IMG/VR virus record: IMGVR_UViG_3300007512_002194
Coordinates: 1 to 55,825 of that record
DNA: 55,825 nucleotides
Source: a virus
Reading direction: 5' to 3' (one strand)
The translations under genes and the position numbers were made by a program. Every line of letters starts with the position of its first letter. Position 1 is the first letter of the stretch. This document shows positions 48,240-55,514 of this stretch, in pieces. Below the pieces are notes generated by a model that made no database searches, had not been told where the DNA came from, and saw only the letters and a list, made by a program, of their open reading frames with translations.

Positions 48240-50012
48240 TTAACCTGCTGAGAAACCTATTTTAGTTTTAGATTGTTGTTTAGATACTTTTTCAACATCT
48301 TCTGCTGTGATAATAACTTTGTCTTCGTGATTGACTACAATAGAAACTGCTGCCTTTCGTAGTAGTTTTTTAAGTGTTCTCTCTATATTTCTTACGCCAG
48401 TAGGTTGGCAGAATACTGGGTATGCTTCTTCTTGGATAGTAATATCAAAGTCAGCCAATCCGTATTCTCTTATCCATTTATCTACCATAAAAGATTGTAG
48501 GATTATTTCTCTTTCTTCTAGCGTATACTCTCTAAACTCAATTATTTCGAATCTATCGAGTAGTGGTTCAGGAACCATATCAAGATAGTTAGCTGTGCAT
48601 ATAAACATAGCTTTTGAAAGATCTACAGGTAGTTCTAGATATCTATCTATAAAAGCGTCATTTTGTTCTGGATCTAATATTTCCAGTAGGGCAGCTGTAG
48701 GATCTCCTCTCTTCATATCTAGCTTATCTACTTCATCCAACAAGAACAGTGGATCCATTGCCTTGGCATCCTTGAGTCCCTTAGCTAAGCGACCTGGGTA
48801 TGCAGATACATAAGTTTTGCGGTGTCCTCTAAGTTCTGATTCATCAGATAGGCCACCTAATGCAATGCGTATTAGCTTTCTATTACAAGCATGAGCAATT
48901 TGCTTAGCTAAGGTTGTTTTTCCAGTACCAGGAGGTCCTGCAAAACACATTACTGTGCCTTTTGTACTCCCGGTTATATGCTCGATAGTTAGATACTCAA
49001 GAATATGTTCTTTAGCATCATCTAATCCGTAATGAGTTTTGCTTAGTTCATCAATCAAGGTAGTAAGTTCTACTTGTTTATTTGTAGTGACTCCCCATGG
49101 AATTTCAGATACCCAAGTAAGATATTCATATAATGTTTGATATTCTAATGAGCCAGTGGGCAACGATGATAGCCTACTGGTTTCTCTTTGTACTTTGTCT
49201 AGTACTTCTTGGGGTGCATTTTTAACTAGCTTAAGCTTATCTTCTAAAGAAGAAGTTACTGGCTTGCGCTTAGATCTAGAAGTTTTTTTAGGTTTACTTG
49301 TTTCCAAAGAGAAGGGATCTATTAGTTTCCCAATAGATGATCCTTGAGAAGAAGTTTTGTCTAAAGTTCTTATAAGGTTTTGAAGAACGATTGTAAATCG
49401 ATCTAGAGTATCATTTGATTGTAGATATCTTAGTTTGTCTTTATTGCTAAGATTTAGAGACGTAGCTAATATATTTGATATAATTAGTATGTCATTGGTA
49501 ATAGCTATTTGTTTTGTTATTTCTATAGACAAAACATTTTCATTAACTAAAAGCAGTTTAATAAGTGACCGCATATCAGTAAGTAGCTCTTCTTCACCAG
49601 GAAGAAGTATGTCGTCTATTATATGTACTCCACACTTAAGTGGGTTTTGTGTACCATCTATTGTATCTAAATTTGCTCTAGCATAAACTAAGCATTCAAC
49701 ATTATATATATATTCGTCTGATTCAGAAACTTTTATAAGTTCACATAGAGTGCCTACAAATGTAATAGTTTCTACTAGCTCTTCAGCAGAAGTAGTAAGA
49801 TTTAGATTTAAACTATCTAGTACAGAAATTCCCAATAGGAAAGCATGTTCTATAGTAGTTGAATCCTGCAGTTCAACAGGCTCAACTTCAAAAGACTCTA
49901 TTTGGCTTTTTGTCATCTTAAAATTGAAGATATTGTTTGGAATAGGAACTCCTTCTTCAAATGAGACGACCTGTAGTGGTAATAGAGTCATACTTCTTCT
50001 AATTGTGAACAA
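48240..50012 (-). CDS. Lon-type AAA+ ATPase without protease domain
   Basis: 590 residues. The N-terminal ~330 are divergent. AAA+ module as in Lon: MCFAGPPGTGKTTLAKQIA (Walker A ~359-367), IALGGLSDESELRGHRKTYV, PLFLLDEVDKLDMKRGDP (Walker B) and LLDRFEIIEFREYTLEE (sensor 1/2 region), then QPTGVRNIERTLKKLLRK. The chain ends TKIGFSAG, where the Lon Ser-Lys protease domain would begin. No frame continuing the protease was found after the stop. Works perhaps as an unfoldase alone or with a separate protease (ClpP is encoded at 7206-7841). The ATPase assignment is firm. Confidence 0.85.
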   Translation of the reverse strand: MFTIRRSMTLLPLQVVSFEEGVPIPNNIFNFKMTKSQIESFEVEPVELQDSTTIEHAFLLGISVLDSLNLNLTTSAEELVETITFVGTLCELIKVSESDEYIYNVECLVYARANLDTIDGTQNPLKCGVHIIDDILLPGEEELLTDMRSLIKLLLVNENVLSIEITKQIAITNDILIISNILATSLNLSNKDKLRYLQSNDTLDRFTIVLQNLIRTLDKTSSQGSSIGKLIDPFSLETSKPKKTSRSKRKPVTSSLEDKLKLVKNAPQEVLDKVQRETSRLSSLPTGSLEYQTLYEYLTWVSEIPWGVTTNKQVELTTLIDELSKTHYGLDDAKEHILEYLTIEHITGSTKGTVMCFAGPPGTGKTTLAKQIAHACNRKLIRIALGGLSDESELRGHRKTYVSAYPGRLAKGLKDAKAMDPLFLLDEVDKLDMKRGDPTAALLEILDPEQNDAFIDRYLELPVDLSKAMFICTANYLDMVPEPLLDRFEIIEFREYTLEEREIILQSFMVDKWIREYGLADFDITIQEEAYPVFCQPTGVRNIERTLKKLLRKAAVSIVVNHEDKVIITAEDVEKVSKQQSKTKIGFSAG

Positions 50013-50068
50013 TTATAGCTATTGTAAATCTATCGAATAGCTCCTATCAACTATGTATATGCACTTAT

Positions 50069-50224
50069 TTAGCGAGAAAAACTAAAATAAGCAGTATACA
50101 AGCTTGTCGTATCTGCAGATAACGTACATCCAATGTACGGAATATAAGAGACGGTATGTATATTTTGAGCAGGAGTATAATAGGGTTGATACTGAGATGT
50201 ATCTAAGAAAGTAGTATAAAGCAT
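50069..50224 (-). CDS. 51-residue Tyr-rich peptide (possible)
   Basis: ATG 50224 to TAA 50069: MLYTTFLDTSQYQPYYTPAQ..., ending AYFSFSR. It sits in the 228-base gap between Lon and the gene at 50241-50489. Start context (AAAAGATATAT) is weak. Possibly real, unknown. Confidence 0.35.
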   Translation of the reverse strand: MLYTTFLDTSQYQPYYTPAQNIHTVSYIPYIGCTLSADTTSLYTAYFSFSR

Positions 50225-50240
50225 ATATATCTTTTATTAG

Positions 50241-50489
50241 TTAAGAGAGGCGCTGTATTAAAGCGCGAGTCATTTCTTCTGTTTCAGATTCAAGTCTAGA
50301 AATGATCTCATTAAGTCTTTTATTTTCTTGTTGGAGGATTTTTAATTGCTGTTCTTTTTCTGTTAATGGAAAGCTATGGAATTTTACATAGTATACAAGT
50401 GCTTTGCCTACACAGATAAAGTAATAACTAGTAATTATTAACCCAACTATAGAGAAAATAGTGAGGGGAAGAATTGATAGTGTCATCAC
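50241..50489 (-). CDS. Membrane-anchored coiled-coil protein
   Basis: 82 residues: transmembrane helix at ~6-33 (IFSIVGLIITSYYFICVGKA), then a coiled coil (LKILQQENKRLNEIISRLES). Pairs with the coiled-coil gene upstream (8 bases). Could be a spanin-like or envelope protein; no signature. Confidence 0.55.
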   Translation of the reverse strand: MMTLSILPLTIFSIVGLIITSYYFICVGKALVYYVKFHSFPLTEKEQQLKILQQENKRLNEIISRLESETEEMTRALIQRLS

Positions 50490-50497
50490 TAATCCTA

Positions 50498-50689
50498 TTA
50501 CTCAAGTATATCTTCAGCTAGTGCTACTATTTCTAACTCTTCTGAGTTCTTTTTATCTAATCTTAGTAGTCTATTTTCAAGCTGGCTGATTTTTGATTGG
50601 TATCTAGTAAGTTGGGCTTTTAGCAAGTTGTTTTTTAATATGCTATCAAACAATACTTTCTGAAGTTTTTTAATTTTACTACTCTTCAT
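50498..50689 (-). CDS. Small coiled-coil protein
   Basis: 63 residues, one long basic-to-acidic helix (KIKKLQKVLFDSILKNNLLK; RLLRLDKKNSEELEIVALAE). Neighbour of the membrane coiled-coil gene; likely interacts with it. Start overlaps the upstream gene by 11 bases. Confidence 0.5.
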   Translation of the reverse strand: MKSSKIKKLQKVLFDSILKNNLLKAQLTRYQSKISQLENRLLRLDKKNSEELEIVALAEDILE

Positions 50690-50906
50690 TTTTTATCCAT
50701 ATAACATTTATTTTAGACTGAAAATTAGGAATATCATTTGGTTCTATTCTATATGCCAAATATTGCTGATTGTCTGATAGCCAAAGTAGTTTCTCTCCCA
50801 TTATTGTATTTTCTAACTTTAAGGGAGAGCCATATTGATAATAGAAGTTATAATGACCTGCCCTGCTAAGCCAATAACTTGTTCCACTATACAGTTTTGT
50901 TTTCAT
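50679..50906 (-). CDS. Unknown small protein
   Basis: 75 residues from ATG 50906 (or 82 from ATG 50927); neither has a good ribosome-binding site and both overlap the deaminase gene. Aromatic and beta-rich (AGHYNFYYQYGSPLKLENTI). No motif. Confidence 0.45.
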   Translation of the reverse strand: MKTKLYSGTSYWLSRAGHYNFYYQYGSPLKLENTIMGEKLLWLSDNQQYLAYRIEPNDIPNFQSKINVIWIKNEE

Positions 50907-51261
50907 GGAGGTTTGTCCATTTGCCATGTTTATCTGTATACCAGATATTTCTAGGCTTTATTTTGTATTCTTTTAGCAATCTAATGCAATTTGAACAGGG
51001 TTTGCTTAATGCTAGATTACCATTTTTTCTTATTCTCATTACATATATTTTAGCATCCTTCCTTTTACTGTATGGTACTTTATATATTGCGTGTGCTTCA
51101 GCATGATGACATGCAACAGCAACGCCACTTTTCTTTATATGTAAGAGTTGAGGTCTTGTCTTACTATTGTTCCAACCTATATAGATAGTCTTACCTATAA
51201 TTGCAAAGGCAAAGTGTCTATGACCTCCTGGAGGCTTCTTAAGCCGTTGAGGGTGATTCAC
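50887..51261 (-). CDS. Cytidine/dCMP deaminase-family zinc enzyme
   Basis: 124 residues. Zinc-site motifs: CHHAEAHAIYKVPY (His-Ala-Glu) and SKPCSNCIRLLKEYKI (P-C-x2-C), with alpha-beta-alpha order of CDA/dCMP deaminases. No signal for the RNA- or DNA-editing subgroups. Would supply dUMP for dTTP synthesis, or modify bases; substrate unknown. Overlaps the next gene upstream by 23 bases. Confidence 0.75.
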   Translation of the reverse strand: MNHPQRLKKPPGGHRHFAFAIIGKTIYIGWNNSKTRPQLLHIKKSGVAVACHHAEAHAIYKVPYSKRKDAKIYVMRIRKNGNLALSKPCSNCIRLLKEYKIKPRNIWYTDKHGKWTNLHENKTV

Positions 51262-51619
51262 TATTCGATAATAGAGATATCATGGGTTCTCCTTGTGAAT
51301 GAGTAGGCTTATAGTATAAAAGTAGTTCTTTATTTAGTAGGCTTTGGCTTGACTGGTCAGTACAAGATATTTGCTTATCTGTACTTTCTTCATTAGCCTT
51401 AATTAAAAAGTTCTGTTTTTCAAGTGATACTGCTTTAATGTCTATAGAATTACTAGAGATATAGCCATGAGCTATTGCTCTGTTTAATTCAGTATATACT
51501 TTATTTAGAAGGTATACTGTGGAATTGGTTTCAGCCGCAACTCTATTTTCTGTAGATAATGTTTCTAGATTTAGAGTACCTGCAAAAGATACTAAGACTG
51601 TATATGGAGTTGATTGCAT
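51239..51619 (-). CDS. Unknown protein
   Basis: 126 residues: MQSTPYTVLVSFAGTLNLET, helical middle (VYLLNKVYTELNRAIAHGYI), Ser/Gln-rich end. No motif. It lies between the deaminase and UDG genes on the same strand. Confidence 0.5.
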   Translation of the reverse strand: MQSTPYTVLVSFAGTLNLETLSTENRVAAETNSTVYLLNKVYTELNRAIAHGYISSNSIDIKAVSLEKQNFLIKANEESTDKQISCTDQSSQSLLNKELLLYYKPTHSQGEPMISLLSNSESPSTA

Positions 51620-51627
51620 TATATTTA

Positions 51628-52227
51628 TTATTTTTGAGTGAGGTTAGACATGCTTATAGAAGTAAGATCTTCAAGCAATTCGCTTAGTTTATCTTCTCTT
51701 CTAAGAATATAAGCTGGGTGCCATGTGCAGAGGACAGGGATATCCATATACATGAATCTATGTCCTCTGAGAGAACCTTTAAATGGTAGCTCTAATATTT
51801 CAAGAAGATATTCAGCAGATGTTCTACCTAAGCATACTATTTTTTTAGGATTTATTTCATCTATTTCTCTAAGTAAGAAATGTAACCCACATGTTTTCAT
51901 TTCGTGCTTATGTGGTTTTCTGTTTTTAGGAGGACGATGTTTAACTACATTAGTAATGTATATATTTTCTGTTAGTCCTATATCTGTTAGTATTTGTTGT
52001 AGTAGTTGCCCAGCCTTACCAATAAATGGTAATCCATGATTATCTTCATCTTCACCAGGGCCTTCTCCAATAAGCATACAATCTATGTTTGCAAGAGGAG
52101 AGGTTGAGAAGCCTGGTACTGAGCGTATTGCTTCCTCATGCAAGGAGCATTCCTTACATGATCTCATTTGTTGGGTTAAATTATTAAGGTGATATACTGT
52201 GCTTAACTTTCCAGAAGTCAATTGCAC
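51628..52227 (-). CDS. Uracil-DNA glycosylase family 4 (Fe-S)
   Basis: 199 residues. GTG start at 52227 with AGGAG six bases upstream. Motif A GEGPGEDEDNHGLPFIGKAG, FIGKAGQLLQQ, NVVKHRPPKNRKP and the C-terminal WHPAYILRR (catalytic-site HP). Fe-S ligand candidates are Cys24, Cys27 (CKEC), Cys113 and Cys132. Removes uracil from DNA; in a phage with a deaminase-like gene nearby it may limit uracil incorporation. Also possibly used in host DNA attack. Overlaps the holin-like gene by 44 bases. Confidence 0.88.
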   Translation of the reverse strand: MQLTSGKLSTVYHLNNLTQQMRSCKECSLHEEAIRSVPGFSTSPLANIDCMLIGEGPGEDEDNHGLPFIGKAGQLLQQILTDIGLTENIYITNVVKHRPPKNRKPHKHEMKTCGLHFLLREIDEINPKKIVCLGRTSAEYLLEILELPFKGSLRGHRFMYMDIPVLCTWHPAYILRREDKLSELLEDLTSISMSNLTQK

Positions 52228-52384
52228 CTTGAACTCCTATATAAATGCAGGTGATAATTGTCCAATCGCCTGATGTTAAGTTATCGTTTGCTAAAAGGTA
52301 GGTAGCAAGTCCAAATGCAAGCAGTTTCCTACTAATCAATTTATTAGTAAGTAGATCTATAATAGGTGATATTGTATTAAACAT
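52184..52384 (-). CDS. Small two-helix membrane protein (holin-like)
   Basis: 66 residues with two hydrophobic segments: LISRKLLAFGLATYLLANDN and WTIITCIYIGVQGAIDFWKV. Size and topology fit a holin or small phage membrane protein. No lysin is adjacent, so the role is open. It starts next to the previous gene stop. Confidence 0.55.
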   Translation of the reverse strand: MFNTISPIIDLLTNKLISRKLLAFGLATYLLANDNLTSGDWTIITCIYIGVQGAIDFWKVKHSISP

Positions 52385-52716
52385 TAGTTTAAGAAGTCAT
52401 CATCTTTATCTTTAGCAATATGTTCTTGTTCTATAAGATCGTCAAAGTTTTCTACAATAAATCTTGAAACATTATCGAATGCAGTAGTAAAAACTAAGGT
52501 ACTATTAAGAAAATCGTTAGTATCACCACATAAGCCCTCTACTATCATATTAAATATAGTGGTAGTTAGCAGATCCGGCTCAGTGGCTGAGACTTTTTGT
52601 GTAAGTGCTAACCATATAGATAGTTTAGCTATATTAGATAAGTTAGCTGCTTCTATTATATCTAATAATTCTGTAACTTGATCTATTGTATCTTTGTCTA
52701 CAGATTTGGCCATCAT
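52384..52716 (-). CDS. Unknown acidic helical protein
   Basis: 110 residues: a helical, acidic protein (TIDQVTELLDIIEAANLSNI; EQEHIAKDKDDDFLN). Starts with ATG-ATG; the second fits as well. No motif. Directly upstream of the holin-like gene. Confidence 0.5.
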   Translation of the reverse strand: MMAKSVDKDTIDQVTELLDIIEAANLSNIAKLSIWLALTQKVSATEPDLLTTTIFNMIVEGLCGDTNDFLNSTLVFTTAFDNVSRFIVENFDDLIEQEHIAKDKDDDFLN

Positions 52717-52760
52717 ATACCTCGCATTTAAGATATATTAGCACAGCAAGTTGTATAGAA

Positions 52761-52798
52761 TAATAGGCAACATGGGAAGATATCCCAGCTGCCTATTA
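52761..52798 (-). terminator. Hairpin after ssb
   Basis: Outer stem TAATAGGCA / TGCCTATTA and inner TGGGA/TCCCA, between ssb (stop 52806) and the gene at 52384. Long, stable structure; T-run is short. Confidence 0.65.
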
Positions 52799-52805
52799 TA
52801 GTAAC

Positions 52806-53240
52806 CTAAAGAGGACTAGATGTTTCTCTGTGGTTTGCAATAAATCTTGCAAGTTTTTCAGATGTATTAGTATCTGATTCTTCTTGGTTCATAACTTCAC
52901 TGTTAGAACGGATCTTGTCCAAAAAGTGTACTGCAGAAGCAATTACTTCAAATGTATTATGAGTAGTGCCTCGACTATTTTGATATGAGCGAGGTCTAAT
53001 AACTCCCTCTACACAAATCTTTGAGCCTTTCTGTAGGTGCTTACAGCAAATTTCTGCAAGCCCTACCCATGCAACAACTGGAATCCAATCAGTTCCTTTA
53101 ACTGTTTGCCTATTCGAACCCTCGCCTTGATAGTAGGTTCTATCAATAGCAATACTAAAGTTTGTTACAGATATACCCGAGTCTGTCTTCCGCAGTTGAG
53201 GGTTTGAACCCAAGTTACCAATACCAGTAAATTTATTCAT
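52806..53240 (-). CDS. ssb: Single-stranded DNA-binding protein
   Basis: 144 residues. OB-fold of bacterial-type SSB: MNKFTGIGNLGSNPQLRKTD, NFSIAIDRTYYQ, WIPVVAWVGLAEICCKHLQK, ICVEGVIRPRSYQNSRG. C-terminal part is Ser/Glu-rich but lacks the usual DDxxPF end (it ends SSPL). Would coat ssDNA for the phage primase, polymerase and RecA. Confidence 0.9.
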   Translation of the reverse strand: MNKFTGIGNLGSNPQLRKTDSGISVTNFSIAIDRTYYQGEGSNRQTVKGTDWIPVVAWVGLAEICCKHLQKGSKICVEGVIRPRSYQNSRGTTHNTFEVIASAVHFLDKIRSNSEVMNQEESDTNTSEKLARFIANHRETSSPL

Positions 53241-53302
53241 CAGCTATTCCTTATAGCACTTAATTTTAGATTAATAGAGTTCTAATGAACTGCCGCAGGA
53301 AG

Positions 53303-53320
53303 AGCAGGCGTAAGCCTGCT
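53303..53320 (-). other. Small intergenic hairpin
   Basis: Stem AGCAGGC / GCCTGCT with a 4-base loop between ssb and the small membrane gene. Without T-run. Loop and flank resemble that at 43097 (GTAAGCC in both). Confidence 0.35.
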
Positions 53321-53335
53321 GAAGGTATTATTTAT

Positions 53336-53467
53336 TTAGAATTGACTATTAGAATAAGTACATTTTCTAGCAGGGATAGCTGTTCCTAGTATGCATATTA
53401 TTGTAATTGTAGTAAAGATAATTATCTTTAATAGAAGTGGAGTTTTATCTTTTTGACTATCATTCAT
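53336..53467 (-). CDS. 43-residue single-helix membrane peptide
   Basis: ATG 53467 overlaps the upstream stop (53460). Peptide MNDSQKDKTPLLLKII... has one hydrophobic helix LLLKIIIFTTITIICILG followed by a short tail. The overlap with the previous gene suggests coupled translation. Function unknown. Confidence 0.55.
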   Translation of the reverse strand: MNDSQKDKTPLLLKIIIFTTITIICILGTAIPARKCTYSNSQF

Positions 53468-53720
53468 CTTCTTCTACTATTGCATGTAGAGGAGCTGGAG
53501 GTAGCTCACTTGCTGGAGAAGGAGTAGGGAAGAGGCTTGAGATAGTAGATAATACTAAGTCTGCCTGAGCTACTTCTTCTATCTCTTTTTCTAGTCTATT
53601 GGCTAGATTTAATTCTAGGTTGGGTTCATCTAGAATAAGTTCTATATTGCCTAATGCTTCTTGTTTTCTAGCGTTAGAACGCATAATTATAGCTTGTATA
53701 AATCGACCAGTTTTTTGCAT
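53460..53720 (-). CDS. Unknown small protein
   Basis: 86 residues: helical (ELNLANRLEKEIEEVAQADL) with a Pro-rich C-terminus (PTPSPASELPPAPLHAIVEE). No motif. It overlaps the gene at 53687 by 34 bases. Confidence 0.5.
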   Translation of the reverse strand: MQKTGRFIQAIIMRSNARKQEALGNIELILDEPNLELNLANRLEKEIEEVAQADLVLSTISSLFPTPSPASELPPAPLHAIVEEDE

Positions 53721-53896
53721 GTTAAATCCTTTTTATTTAGAAAATAGATTTCTTTTGAATGACGGCCAGGTATTAGTAGAAGTATATTAGAGTAAGTTTT
53801 AGCAAAGTGATTAGAAGCAGTTGCTTCGCCATGAGGTCCGTTGCTTTCAGTCACTAAGAGTTTATCATTTTGGTATGAGACTAAGGTCCACATCAT
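53687..53896 (-). CDS. Unknown small protein
   Basis: 69 residues from ATG 53896 (or 53893); the longer frame would run into tRNA-Arg. Segments LVSYQNDKLLVTESNGPHGE and ILLLIPGRHSKEIYFLNKKD are beta-like. No family known. Confidence 0.5.
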   Translation of the reverse strand: MMWTLVSYQNDKLLVTESNGPHGEATASNHFAKTYSNILLLIPGRHSKEIYFLNKKDLTCKKLVDLYKL

Positions 53897-53926
53897 CTTT
53901 TTAAGGGTATCCAAGGTGTAATAGGG

Positions 53927-54002
53927 TACGCCCGGTAGGATTTGAACCCACGGCCGCGAGGGTAGAAACCTCGTGCTCTTATACATACTGAGCTACGGGC
54001 GC
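53927..54002 (-). tRNA. tRNA-Arg (UCU anticodon)
   Basis: 76 bases. Acceptor GCGCCCG/CGGGCGT (one G-U), D arm GCTC/GAGC, anticodon stem CGAGG/CCTCG with loop TTTCTAC giving anticodon TCT (reads AGA), T arm GTGGG-TTCAAAT-CCTAC. No encoded CCA. AGA codons suit an AT-rich phage in a host that uses them less. Confidence 0.93.
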
Positions 54003-54022
54003 GTACCTATAGTTTATATTTA

Positions 54023-54448
54023 TTATCTATTAGATAGCTCTTTTATCTTCTTCCAGAAGATTTTTCTTTGTTCAAGATCTGCCTTAAGATTAGCTTTAAG
54101 AACTGACTCATTATCAAGTGCTAGTAGAGCTTGAGTATTGTGTAGCGCTTGGCTTGTATAGCCTCCTACGCACCATTCTAGCACTTGTTCTGGGGTTATG
54201 CCTGTTTTACCTAAGTAAGCTGTTCCAACTTTCCAATCATATATAGTGGCGATTATTCCATCGTCAAATTTGATAGACCAATTTGCTGTTGTTTTATTAT
54301 CGCTACTACCTGCTTCAGGAGGACCCAAGACATCTACAATATGAGTATAACTACAGGCTATATAACCTTGTAGAGTTGTATCAGTTGTAGGAACTTCTTT
54401 TCCTTGTTTGAGAATTGTAGGGCTTATATTTATTTGCTTAGCTATCAT
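54023..54448 (-). CDS. Unknown phage protein
   Basis: 141 residues. Mid part YTHIVDVLGPPEAGSSDNKT and WSIKFDDGIIATIYDWKVGT looks like a small beta fold; the C-terminus is helical and basic (DLEQRKIFWKKIKELS). I have no function for it. 20 bases after the tRNA-Arg. Confidence 0.5.
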   Translation of the reverse strand: MIAKQINISPTILKQGKEVPTTDTTLQGYIACSYTHIVDVLGPPEAGSSDNKTTANWSIKFDDGIIATIYDWKVGTAYLGKTGITPEQVLEWCVGGYTSQALHNTQALLALDNESVLKANLKADLEQRKIFWKKIKELSNR

Positions 54449-54497
54449 TATATTTCCTATATTACAAGTTGTATAAACTTTGTGTTTTAAGATATTG

Positions 54498-54995
54498 CTA
54501 AGTTATTTCTATAGTCTTTCGATCTATAGAAGGATGGGGGATTACTACCTTTTTCCTTATTCGTATAGTTAGTATCCCATTTTTTTGGGTAGCAGATATA
54601 CTATCTACATCGAGATTATTAGACAAGCTAAAGGAGCGTTTAAAAGCTGAACGCTTTAATTCGCGCCTTATAAACTGACTTTCAGTTATTTCTGCTATTT
54701 GATTTTTATCGCCAATAATGGTTAAGATATTATCAGCAATAACAATTGATACATTATCTCTTGCCAAGCCAGGAATGGCAGCTTCTATAGTAACTTGTTC
54801 TTCTTCATTAAGAACATTTACTTTAGGATATGATCCTTTAATAAAGAAGTTTTCACCTAGTTCCTTGGAAGCTTGTGGAAAAGCTGTATTAAACATTTGG
54901 CTCAACACCAAGTCAAACGGTGCTAGCCATTCCTCTGGTGTTGCTTGTATAGATTTGTGTAAAACAGAGTCGTAGTTCTGAGATTTTGTTCTCAT
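54498..54995 (-). CDS. Hsp20-family small heat-shock protein
   Basis: 165 residues. Alpha-crystallin domain ~55-150: YPKVNVLNEEEQVTIEAAIP, GLARDNVSIVIADNILTIIG, KRSAFKRSFSLSNNLDVDSI and ATQKNGILTIRIRKK, the C-terminal beta motif. Hsp20 genes are frequent in cyanophages and some other large phages, where they may help folding or assembly. Good match. Confidence 0.88.
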   Translation of the reverse strand: MRTKSQNYDSVLHKSIQATPEEWLAPFDLVLSQMFNTAFPQASKELGENFFIKGSYPKVNVLNEEEQVTIEAAIPGLARDNVSIVIADNILTIIGDKNQIAEITESQFIRRELKRSAFKRSFSLSNNLDVDSISATQKNGILTIRIRKKVVIPHPSIDRKTIEIT

Positions 54996-55054
54996 AATTA
55001 GCTCACTTTAATAGGTTAATTAACTCTATATTGTGCAAGACTCTAAATAAATAA

Positions 55055-55270
55055 TTATCCTTTACCTAAAATAGTGTAAATAGCAGATGTCATAACTAAG
55101 ATAATTATCAAGATGACATTAGCAAGTTCTATTTGTTTGTTAAGTAAAGCTATATATAAAAATACAATCAGAATATTAAATAGGATATAATAAATTCCTA
55201 TTTTAATCTCATAAGTATATAGTTTTAAGTTAAATAAATAGTATTTAGCTTTTTGTACTATGAACTTCAT
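55055..55270 (-). CDS. Small membrane protein
   Basis: 71 residues, mostly hydrophobic: IGIYYILFNILIVFLYIALL and VILIIILVMTSAIYTILG, two helices. No signature. Near the right edge. Confidence 0.5.
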   Translation of the reverse strand: MKFIVQKAKYYLFNLKLYTYEIKIGIYYILFNILIVFLYIALLNKQIELANVILIIILVMTSAIYTILGKG

Positions 55271-55409
55271 AGAAGTTGTTGAGCTGACTACTTATTATAC
55301 CAGCTAGTATCCTAAGAGCAAGACATGTAAACTCATATTCATAGCTAGCGTTCTGAATAAATAAGTTAGATGTCTATGAGCGGGATAGCAACAACAAGAT
55401 GTAAGTAGT

Positions 55410-55435
55410 AACAAGAAGACTTTAATCTTCTTGTT
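55410..55435 (-). terminator. Terminator-like hairpin in the 55271-55514 gap
   Basis: 10-bp stem AACAAGAAGA / TCTTCTTGTT with a 6-base loop, 80 bases after the SNase stop. No T-run, so weak. Otherwise this gap shows no ORF or other structure that I can support. Confidence 0.5.
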
Positions 55436-55514
55436 GTATAAGAAGTAATACAAATTTCTAAATACGTAAAACTCAAACTATATATTTCTATATTTTAAGA
55501 GTTCTAACGCGAGA

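Noticed and set aside
53687-53986. 99-residue protein across tRNA-Arg
   Set aside because: Its N-terminus is the complement-free reading of the tRNA itself; the internal ATG at 53896 starts after the tRNA.
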